Shown here in pieces: positions 1-5,162 of a stretch of 64,000 nt of DNA. Position 1 is the stretch's first letter, and every line of letters starts with the position of its first letter. This stretch comes from an uncultured Verrucomicrobiota bacterium (GTDB taxonomy: Bacteria > Verrucomicrobiota > Verrucomicrobiia > Verrucomicrobiales > Verrucomicrobiaceae), in assembly GCA_903838675.1 (NCBI GenBank), contig CAILZI010000193.1:1-64000 (forward strand), written 5' to 3'. A model generated the notes under the pieces. That model ran no database searches. It had not been told where the DNA came from and saw only the letters and a program-made list of their open reading frames with translations. The position numbers were made by a program, and so were the translations under genes.

Positions 1-127
1 CGCGGTAGTGAGCACGGGTGATCTCAAGGATCTCCATTTTCTCATCTCCCTGCATATGCAGGAGCGCAAAGGCAGCCGCGGCACTCGGGCTGGTGAAGTA
101 GGCAAGCAGAGGGGATGGCATTTTCAT
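1..127 (-). CDS. Hypothetical element protein, C-terminus cut by window edge
   Basis: An open frame starts with ATG at 127-125 on the minus strand and runs off the left edge, giving 42 visible residues. The N-terminus is MKMPSPLLAYFTSP, followed by an Ala-rich stretch and a charged segment. It starts 32 nt after the stop of the CxxC protein at 160 and continues the same leftward operon. No domain is recognisable in the visible part, so no function is assigned. Confidence 0.5.
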   Translation of the reverse strand, partial: MKMPSPLLAYFTSPSAAAAFALLHMQGDEKMEILEITRAHYR

Positions 128-159
128 GGCGGTGATCTGGTTTGAGGTTGGGAAAAAGT

Positions 160-477
160 TCAGGAGGCGATGGCTTCACGAAGCACCCACAGGGCTGCTT
201 CTAGCTCCCGGCACAGCGGCGGCACTCCCGTTTGTCGCGGGTCCCAGATCAGCCGCCCTTGGCAGTGTCTCAGGTGTGTCTTCACCCGCTGCGGGTTCCG
301 CTGCTCCCAGCGTTTCTTCGCGGCATACTGGCGCAGCCGGTATTCCGGGTTGCTCCTCTTGCGCGCCATGCAGGCTGTGTTGTGGCACTTCTTGCAGGTG
401 TTTGCCGGGATGCCCTGAGCCGTGAGGTAGTAGTCCCCCGCCGCCTTCTCCAGCTGGCATTTCAAACAGCGTTTCAT
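160..477 (-). CDS. Small CxxC (zinc-ribbon-like) element protein
   Basis: The product is about 105 residues. The N-terminal half carries two CxxC pairs (MKRCLKCQ, then NTCKKCHNTAC), a spacing suggestive of a small zinc-binding domain, followed by a strongly basic helix-like segment (KKRWEQRNPQR). This suggests nucleic-acid binding, but no named family is certain. The ATG at 477 is favoured because coding character begins there; an in-frame ATG at 489 follows GGAGGG by only 2 nt and is possible. The gene lies almost wholly inside the 3' end of the BRO-N reading frame in another frame, so either the two overlap for about 300 nt or a frameshift joins them. Confidence 0.6.
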   Translation of the reverse strand: MKRCLKCQLEKAAGDYYLTAQGIPANTCKKCHNTACMARKRSNPEYRLRQYAAKKRWEQRNPQRVKTHLRHCQGRLIWDPRQTGVPPLCRELEAALWVLREAIAS

Positions 478-997
478 AGCCAATCGCATCGCCCTCCATT
501 TTGATCGTTTCCAAAAACCGCCCGGCCAGATTGGCCAGCTGCTGCGCACGGCCCACATCCAGAGTTTTCGTGTGCACAGCACTCGCACTCAGCAGCAGCA
601 GTTCCCGTAGTGCCTTCATGTCATCCCGCACCGTCCGGCGGCGTGATGCACACGTATCGGCAGGCAGTTCATACCGCCCCGTCTGACGCAGTGCTGGCAG
701 CACTTCAGCCGTCACCCACTTGCGGAACTTCTTCGCTTCAGCTTTGCGGCTTTTAAAGACCAGAGCATACAATCCGCTCTCAGAAACTAGCCTTAACTGG
801 TGCGGAATGCCAGCCCGGGGATTACCCTCGCTATTAGCTAGGGTAATCGTTTCGTCTTCGTCCAGCCCCTTTACGGCATCGGTCGGATTCTGAATATCCA
901 GCACCCGGCACACATCCGCCGCCACAAACCACGGCTGCTCATCACGCAGCATCACCCGCACCGGAGCCTCGTTAAAATCAAACGTCTGGAGGTTCAT
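176..997 (-). CDS. BRO-N domain protein (phage antirepressor-type)
   Basis: Residues about 1-110 match the BRO family N-terminal domain seen in phage antirepressors and baculovirus BRO proteins (PWFVAADVCRVLDI, LVSESGLYALVFKSRKAEAK, FRKWVTAEVLPALR). Such domains bind DNA and often control lysis or lysogeny. Residues about 110-185 look helical. After that the translation becomes Gly/Pro-rich and matches no protein, exactly where the CxxC gene begins in another frame. ATG at 997 shares a base with the upstream stop (TGATG); GTG at 1000 is an alternative, and GGGGGA lies just upstream. The native protein may end near the overlap through a frameshift rather than at 176. Confidence 0.75.
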   Translation of the reverse strand: MNLQTFDFNEAPVRVMLRDEQPWFVAADVCRVLDIQNPTDAVKGLDEDETITLANSEGNPRAGIPHQLRLVSESGLYALVFKSRKAEAKKFRKWVTAEVLPALRQTGRYELPADTCASRRRTVRDDMKALRELLLLSASAVHTKTLDVGRAQQLANLAGRFLETIKMEGDAIGYETLFEMPAGEGGGGLLPHGSGHPGKHLQEVPQHSLHGAQEEQPGIPAAPVCREETLGAAEPAAGEDTPETLPRAADLGPATNGSAAAVPGARSSPVGAS

Positions 998-1254
998 CAC
1001 AGCGTTCCCCCTTCCGTCTTTGACACGGCATTCAGCGGTATGATCGAAGGAGCCCAGTTAGTGATAGCGATGTTAGTGATCAGCACAGCCCAGATGCCAC
1101 AAGTCAGTGCATCCATCGTGCTCACGCTCTGGAACACTGAACTGGCATTGGAGAGCCTGATCAGAATCAAGAAGATGCTCAAAAGGCTGAGAAAGCCTTG
1201 AAGGTGCACCGCCCAAAATGGCATCCGGTAAAAGTTAGAAGGAGCAGCCTTCAC
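997..1254 (-). CDS. Small two-TM hypothetical membrane protein
   Basis: The product is 85 residues with two hydrophobic segments (about residues 13-34 and 53-70), so probably a small inner-membrane protein. The start is GTG at 1254, preceded by GAGGAAGC as ribosome binding site, and it overlaps the stop of the upstream gene in the sequence GTGA. It ends in TGA overlapping the BRO-N start. The size and topology would fit a holin-like or superinfection-type phage protein, but no family motif supports either. Confidence 0.6.
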   Translation of the reverse strand: MKAAPSNFYRMPFWAVHLQGFLSLLSIFLILIRLSNASSVFQSVSTMDALTCGIWAVLITNIAITNWAPSIIPLNAVSKTEGGTL

Positions 1255-1496
1255 GCTTCCTCCTCCTCATCCGCACGTTGGATTTCCGTGTAGTCGCCTT
1301 TGCGTGTGATCTTGATCAACGTGAAGCCCTTCACCATGAAGGCCATCGCTACGAAATAAAGCGGCCCGCGCAGCACCAGCGCCACAGCCACCCACGGATC
1401 AAGCCCGGCCAATTCCGCCACCGTGGCCGGAAATTCCTCCTTAAGTTCGCAGCCCGTGAGGAACAGCGGCAGCAAGCACAGCGCCGCTTTTGACAC
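1251..1496 (-). CDS. Small putative lipoprotein with one TM segment
   Basis: From GTG at 1496 the product is 81 residues: a short lipoprotein-type signal (LCLLPLFLTGC), a spacer, a hydrophobic stretch (about residues 36-52) and an acidic tail. The same frame is open up to 1832, and a GTG at 1769 would overlap the stop of the upstream gene in GTGA, like the other junctions of this operon. However, the extra 91 residues are rich in rare codons and not protein-like, and they are antisense to a plausible + strand small gene, so the shorter form is preferred. The function is unknown. Confidence 0.45.
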   Translation of the reverse strand: MSKAALCLLPLFLTGCELKEEFPATVAELAGLDPWVAVALVLRGPLYFVAMAFMVKGFTLIKITRKGDYTEIQRADEEEEA

Positions 1497-1521
1497 GCGA
1501 CCATGAGTCTCGTTAAAGAAT

Positions 1522-1653
1522 ATGCATACTGATCCCACCATTGTCGGGAGCGCTCTCATTGCGTTCGCCACCGTCGTTGCGGCTTTCCTCAGCCGTCCCA
1601 AAACACCGCCCGCCCCCAAACCAAAGCGAAAGCCACGGAGGAAAAATAAATAA
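1522..1653 (+). CDS. Possible 43-residue membrane protein on the opposite strand
   Basis: A short frame from ATG 1522 to TAA 1653 reads as one clean transmembrane helix (TIVGSALIAFATVVAAFL) followed by a Pro/Lys/Arg-rich tail. This is a typical small phage membrane-protein layout with a positive-inside tail. A perfect TTGACA lies at 1490-1495 and, after 17 nt, a weak -10 (TTAAAG, 1513-1518), which would make the message nearly leaderless. It sits on the strand opposite to its neighbours and antisense to the extended form of the adjacent minus-strand frame. It is supported only by composition. Confidence 0.35.
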   Translation: MHTDPTIVGSALIAFATVVAAFLSRPKTPPAPKPKRKPRRKNK

Positions 1654-1765
1654 GCGGCTTCTATCGGGTTCCCGCTCCGGTGCTCGTTATGACCAGTGTT
1701 ATGAGGCACCGCCCTGTTACCGTCCGGTCCCTTGCGGGCCGAAATTTGTTGTGTGGAGGCCGCCT

Positions 1766-1984
1766 TCACGCCGCCACCTCCCCACGAAGTTTGCGGCTCA
1801 TGATCTGAACGATCTCGATGTAGAGGCCGCACTTCACCGGCACCCCCAGGTGCTTCGCAGCCGCCCGCTTCATCTTGAGGCTGGCCGCGACATACTCATT
1901 ATACGCCGACTCCCGGTCCGGGCAGTTGGCGATGATCTGGAGCAGCAGCGGCTCAGGCTCGGCTTTGGTGTTCGTGGTGTTCAC
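1766..1984 (-). CDS. Small hypothetical element protein
   Basis: The product is 72 residues, soluble and mostly helical in character, with a basic middle (LKMKRAAAKHLG) and no recognised domain. The GTG start at 1984 overlaps the stop of the RHH-like gene in GTGA, so the two are very likely translationally coupled. It belongs to the leftward element operon driven from the control region at 2160-2247. The function is unknown. Confidence 0.6.
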   Translation of the reverse strand: MNTTNTKAEPEPLLLQIIANCPDRESAYNEYVAASLKMKRAAAKHLGVPVKCGLYIEIVQIMSRKLRGEVAA

Positions 1985-2160
1985 GCTGCCACCTCCGTAT
2001 GCTGAGTGTTGCTGGCAGCCCGGATGATCCGGTCCGCCGTGTTCAGAAGCACCTGCTTCACCAGCTGGTTCACCGGGATGCCACGGCGGAGCGCCTCGCG
2101 GCTCAGCGCAGCTTTGCTTTCCTCCGGCAGTTCAAGCTCTTCAATGATCGTCGTTTTCAT
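1981..2160 (-). CDS. RHH-like small protein, first gene of the leftward operon
   Basis: The product is 59 residues and starts with ATG at 2160. The pattern (KTTIIEELELPEESKAALSR, then EALRRGIPVNQLVKQVL) is a beta strand followed by two helices, as in ribbon-helix-helix (Arc/MetJ/CopG type) DNA-binding proteins and antitoxins. It is the first gene after the predicted promoter (-10 at 2180-2185), with a leader of only about 13 nt and no Shine-Dalgarno sequence. It is likely to regulate this operon or the divergent repressor-like gene. Family assignment rests on pattern only. Confidence 0.6.
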   Translation of the reverse strand: MKTTIIEELELPEESKAALSREALRRGIPVNQLVKQVLLNTADRIIRAASNTQHTEVAA

Positions 2161-2240
2161 AATCGGATGTTATACCAATATAATAGCGGATGATATGTGC
2201 AAGTGCAAAATTTGACAATTTATTATATTCCGATTATATC
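2159..2240. promoter_or_regulatory. Divergent promoters and repeated operator-like sites
   Basis: This AT-rich control region lies between the leftward operon and the HTH gene. Rightward: TTGACA (2212-2217), 17-nt spacer, TATATC (2235-2240). Leftward: TTGCAC (2208-2203), 17-nt spacer, TATTAT (2185-2180). The two -35 boxes lie back to back. ATAATCGGA occurs at 2159-2167 and, inverted, at 2229-2237; a related site, ATAATAGCGGATGATAT, covers the leftward -10 at 2180-2196. This is the layout of a phage lysis/lysogeny-type switch, with sites that the HTH and RHH-like proteins could bind. Confidence 0.6.
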
Positions 2241-2246
2241 CCCATC

Positions 2247-2708
2247 ATGACACCCGCAAAAATTGATGCATGGCTTACAGCCAATGAGCGCAACAGACCT
2301 TGGTTAGCAGAGCAGTTAGGGATGAGTGTCGGGGCTATCTACAACAGCTTCTCCAAAGGTTTCAGTGCTCGCACACTAAAAGCTATCGAGGCGCTAATGA
2401 ACCCGCCTGGAGCTGAAGAAGGTGGCCTTGAAGTTACTTTCACCGCCCGCGAATTCGAGCGCATCGAGGACGCCCGCAAACTGCTCGGCATTGCCACGCG
2501 CAAGCTCTACTACGAAGAGGCCATCACCGAATACACCAATCAAATCCTCGCCAGCGAGGCGGCCGGTAAAAGCCCAGGGGCAGAGAAAATCTCCCACTTC
2601 CCCAGTACAGCGTCGTCAAGCCTCGCCGCCGAAGAACCTGCCGTTTACGACGCCTCATCTGGCAAGACAGCTCGGAAAACCAAAGACAAAACCGGCACCG
2701 AGGACTGA
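2247..2708 (+). CDS. HTH repressor-like protein of the element
   Basis: The product is 153 residues. Residues 1-50 have a helix-turn-helix layout (IDAWLTANERNRPWLAEQLG, MSVGAIYNSFSKGFSARTLK) as in phage repressors and XRE-like proteins. The rest is a helical segment and a low-complexity Ser/Ala/Lys-rich tail. ATG 2247 is preferred to an upstream ATG at 2190, because the predicted -10 (2235-2240) ends only 6 nt before it; the message would be leaderless, like lambda cI from PRM. A short hairpin terminator follows the gene. Its role as element repressor is inferred from position and fold pattern. Confidence 0.65.
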   Translation: MTPAKIDAWLTANERNRPWLAEQLGMSVGAIYNSFSKGFSARTLKAIEALMNPPGAEEGGLEVTFTAREFERIEDARKLLGIATRKLYYEEAITEYTNQILASEAAGKSPGAEKISHFPSTASSSLAAEEPAVYDASSGKTARKTKDKTGTED

Positions 2709-2749
2709 TCGATCACCCCGAGCTGCCTCTCAACATCGTCCCCTTCAAA

Positions 2750-2772
2750 GCCGCTCACTGAGCGGCCTTTTT
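2750..2772 (+). terminator. Rho-independent terminator between convergent genes
   Basis: GCCGCT (2750-2755), a five-base loop and AGCGGC (2761-2766) are followed by CTTTTTAA. It closes the HTH gene transcript; AAAG before the stem gives some terminator character on the other strand as well, where a convergent gene ends at 2771. Confidence 0.7.
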
Positions 2773-3115
2773 AATGCTTAGACCACATCGTTTTCAGATA
2801 CGCCAAATCAGTCCGCATCTGAGCAATGCGCTGCTCATTTTTCTCAACGCTTTCGCGCATCCGCCGAACATCCAAAAAGATGTAGTAAATAAACAACGGC
2901 ATCAGAATCCCGAGCACCACGATCATCAAGCCAAACAGCACCGTGAAAGCCATCACCGCCACACGCATGCCGTCACTCATCACCCCCACCGTGGAAGCAG
3001 GCATACTGCTCATCAGCCAGAATGCCCCCAGACCTAGCAGCACAACAGCCCCAAAGCCCAACATCGTTTTCTGATCGCGACTCAACATGCCCGCCACTGA
3101 AAACCGCCTAGTCAT
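2771..3115 (-). CDS. Small membrane protein with C-terminal coiled coil
   Basis: The product is 114 residues from ATG 3115; a TTG five codons upstream is also in frame. Two or three hydrophobic segments (about residues 18-37, 47-80) are followed by a charged C-terminal helix with heptad character (VRRMRESVEKNEQRIAQMR) that probably faces the cytoplasm. No known family is recognised. It lies between the repressor-like gene and the integrase-derived gene, convergent with the former and divergent from the latter (29 nt apart), so it is probably a moron or accessory gene of the element. Confidence 0.6.
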   Translation of the reverse strand: MTRRFSVAGMLSRDQKTMLGFGAVVLLGLGAFWLMSSMPASTVGVMSDGMRVAVMAFTVLFGLMIVVLGILMPLFIYYIFLDVRRMRESVEKNEQRIAQMRTDLAYLKTMWSKH

Positions 3116-3144
3116 TTCGTCAACCCACAATCGGAACTCACGCC

Positions 3145-3630
3145 ATGCGCACGAAAATCAAAGGTCTCTACCTGCCCAAAAGTTCGGGCCGTTACTGGTT
3201 TCGCTACACAGTCGATGGCAAACAGATACGAAAGCCACTCGGCACATCAGATTACATCGAAGCCATTCGCCTCATCCAGGAAATGCAAAAATCAACCGTC
3301 ATCGTGCGATCCCGCGACTATGGCTGGATCTACCTCATCAAATGCGGCGAGTTCCATAAAATCGGCGTCACTCAAAATATAGAGCAAAGGCTCGAAGACT
3401 TTCGAACTTCCAACCCTCATCCAATCGAGCTGTTGAAGTCATGGAAGTACGACCCCTGGAGCCTGGTGCGGAAAACTGAAAAACTTCTCCATCGGCACTA
3501 CAAGGAACACCATCACCACCGCGAATGGTTTAAGTTGCCAGAGGCAGAAGTCGCCCGACTATGCGCCTCCAAAGCCCTCATTCGCAACCATTGTGCCCAC
3601 GGTCTCCCCATCGAAATTGCCATCTCCTAA
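3145..3630 (+). CDS. Integrase arm-binding domain fused to a GIY-YIG/T5orf172 domain
   Basis: The product is 161 residues. Residues about 5-48 (GLYLPKSSGRYWFRYTVDGK, then IRKPLGTSDYIEAIRLIQE) resemble the N-terminal arm-type DNA-binding domain of tyrosine integrases. Residues about 59-131 match the T5orf172/MUG113 branch of the GIY-YIG superfamily: GWIYLIK at 60-66, HKIG at 71-74, R82, E112 in KTEKLLH, and REWF at 126-129. The tyrosine-recombinase catalytic domain is absent. The gene is the last of the element and sits about 90 nt from the tRNA-Pro att fragment, exactly where an integrase normally lies. It could be a nuclease targeted to the integrase arm sites, or a decayed integrase joined to another gene. 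Confidence 0.7.
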   Translation: MRTKIKGLYLPKSSGRYWFRYTVDGKQIRKPLGTSDYIEAIRLIQEMQKSTVIVRSRDYGWIYLIKCGEFHKIGVTQNIEQRLEDFRTSNPHPIELLKSWKYDPWSLVRKTEKLLHRHYKEHHHHREWFKLPEAEVARLCASKALIRNHCAHGLPIEIAIS

Positions 3631-3719
3631 ACAGCCTAGGTATTTCATCGGGAATTCCATTGCCAGCATACCGATTTTTAAACGACTGATGTTCAGTAAA
3701 TTAGAATCGTAAACCAGAT

Positions 3720-3766
3720 GCTTTGGGAGCAAGAAGTCGTCAGTTCGAATCTGGCCGCCCCGACCA
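3720..3766 (+). other. 3' half of tRNA-Pro(UGG): attachment-site fragment
   Basis: From the anticodon loop onward this is a canonical tRNA: loop TTTGGGA with anticodon TGG, 3' anticodon-stem strand GCAAG, a five-base variable loop AAGTC, T arm GTCAG/TTCGAAT/CTGGC, then acceptor strand CGCCCCG, discriminator A and CCA. The 5' half (acceptor, D arm and most of the 5' anticodon strand) is missing; the bases upstream do not pair. It is therefore a duplicated tRNA end left by integration, with the intact gene expected at the other end of the element. Confidence 0.85.
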
Positions 3767-3802
3767 TCTAAGATTTAAAATCTCAGATTTCAATCCCGCC
3801 GC

Positions 3803-4297
3803 ATGTCCGCCCTCTACGCCACCGTCCTGAACACCTTCAAGGAAATGGGCTGGCTCTACCGTGAAGTCCCCGAGCATTCTGTCATCGATGCCGATTTTGA
3901 AGCGCACCATACCAAAATCCCTCTGCACGTGCAGATTTTTGGCGAGACACATATTATCACCGTCGTCTCCAGCTCCACCCTTCAGGTGCCTCCTACCCAC
4001 CGCCTGCCAGTGTGCGAACTGCTCATGCGCACGAACAAGGACCTGAACCTCGGCAACTTTGAGCTCGAATGGGAAAGCGGACAGGTGATGTTTCGTGTCA
4101 CGAATGTCTTTCCGCCAAACCGCCATGATGCGCGCATCATCGCCAGCCTCGTGCATTCCGCCGTGGCGGAGATGGACCGCCTCACACCTTTCCTTGGCGA
4201 AATCATCCGCACGCCCAAGGGCGAACTGCTGCTGCTCAAGGTGGCAGATCTGATGAAACGCGAGGATTTGCTCCCGCCCGTGCCCGATGCCGAGTGA
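3803..4297 (+). CDS. YbjN domain-containing protein
   Basis: The product is 164 residues and soluble. The N-terminal helix (YATVLNTFKEMGWLYREVPEH), the following beta strands and the C-terminal amphipathic helices match the YbjN / type III secretion chaperone-like fold (HARIIASLVH-like end of domain). Family members are poorly defined bacterial proteins linked in some species to stress and motility phenotypes. It is the first chromosomal gene after the element boundary and is followed in the same direction, 57 nt later, by a PH-domain membrane protein. The final 30 residues add an acidic tail. Confidence 0.7.
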   Translation: MSALYATVLNTFKEMGWLYREVPEHSVIDADFEAHHTKIPLHVQIFGETHIITVVSSSTLQVPPTHRLPVCELLMRTNKDLNLGNFELEWESGQVMFRVTNVFPPNRHDARIIASLVHSAVAEMDRLTPFLGEIIRTPKGELLLLKVADLMKREDLLPPVPDAE

Positions 4298-4354
4298 TTG
4301 GACGTGACACGGACAGCCTGAGTGTGCTTCTTTGCCCGCGCACAGGATTTACTC

Positions 4355-5146
4355 ATGTCCGCCCGCTACACACTCCAGCAGCACCCGGCTTTCAGCGAAC
4401 CGCTGTCCAAGGAGGATCTGTACACACTCGTGGCCCGTGGCTCGCTCGCGCGTGGCGAGATGTGCCTGGATGAGGACACCGGCCACATGCACACCGTGGG
4501 CGAACTCGTCAGCGGCATGCGCCGCCCCAGTGCCAGCAGCGGCCAGGCGCGGATCGCCCGCCCCGCCTACCGTGAGATCAGCCCCGATACTGAGATTCCC
4601 GAGGCAGTAGCAGCAGCCACTGAAGAAGAGGATGAGGAGGAAGAAATCGAGGAAGAAACACTCGAAGAGGTGGAAAACGATGATCGTGATTATTCTCCCA
4701 GCGGCGAAATCATCCTGCACCACGCGCATCCGTCCTGGTTTGGCTACACGAAGGCGCTGATCCTTTGCCTGCTGCTCACCGTTGCCGGCGGACTGCTGTT
4801 CTTGATTCAGTTCGAGTATGCCATCATCGCACTGCTTTGTGCATCATCCACACTCATCGCCATCGGCATTTCGCGTTACTCGCATGACTACATCGTCACG
4901 CGTGAACGAGTGGAGCTGATCTGGGGCATCATCGGCCGCAGTTCCAAAGAAGCGCGCATCTGTGACATCCGCAGCATTGACGTTTATGAATCCGGCATCA
5001 AAGGCTTGCTCGGCCTCGGAACCATCGACTTCTCCACCGCCGCCAATGCCGGCATCGAAGTGCAGTTCAAAGACATGCGCCGCGCCCACGTGGTGAAGGA
5101 TCTTGTGCGTAAATTGCAGCGAGGTGTGGATCCCACGGATGATTAA
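4355..5146 (+). CDS. PH-domain (YdbS-like) membrane protein with acidic linker
   Basis: The product is 263 residues from ATG 4355. Residues about 1-60 form a small soluble region (LSKEDLYTLVARGSLARGEM) resembling short GYF-like or DUF4339-type modules. Residues 85-110 are almost wholly Glu/Asp. Two TM helices lie at about 136-180, followed by a bacterial PH (bPH2/YdbS) domain at about 185-255 (YIVTRERVELIWGIIGRSSK, IDVYESGIKGLLGLGTIDFS). The PH part is cytoplasmic in this family. The gene is co-directional with its neighbours. The function is unknown; the long acidic run is notable. Confidence 0.7.
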   Translation: MSARYTLQQHPAFSEPLSKEDLYTLVARGSLARGEMCLDEDTGHMHTVGELVSGMRRPSASSGQARIARPAYREISPDTEIPEAVAAATEEEDEEEEIEEETLEEVENDDRDYSPSGEIILHHAHPSWFGYTKALILCLLLTVAGGLLFLIQFEYAIIALLCASSTLIAIGISRYSHDYIVTRERVELIWGIIGRSSKEARICDIRSIDVYESGIKGLLGLGTIDFSTAANAGIEVQFKDMRRAHVVKDLVRKLQRGVDPTDD

Positions 5147-5162
5147 AAATGACGAAACCAGA

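Larger units (their letters stand above)
1..3766. mobile_element. Right end of an integrated prophage or satellite element
   Basis: A block of small, tightly overlapping genes with phage-like content (BRO-N protein, RHH-like protein, HTH repressor-like protein, small membrane proteins) ends at a 3' tRNA-Pro half (about 3720-3766). That is a typical attachment-site remnant of an element integrated in a tRNA gene. The left end and any structural genes lie outside the window. Beyond 3766 the genes are ordinary chromosomal ones. The gene next to the boundary keeps only the arm-binding part of an integrase, so the true recombinase is either elsewhere in the element or lost. The boundary is inferred from the tRNA fragment; the second att copy cannot be seen here. 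Confidence 0.75.

Noticed and set aside
3720..3766. An intact tRNA gene
   Set aside because: Only the part from the anticodon loop to CCA is present; upstream bases give no acceptor or D arm.
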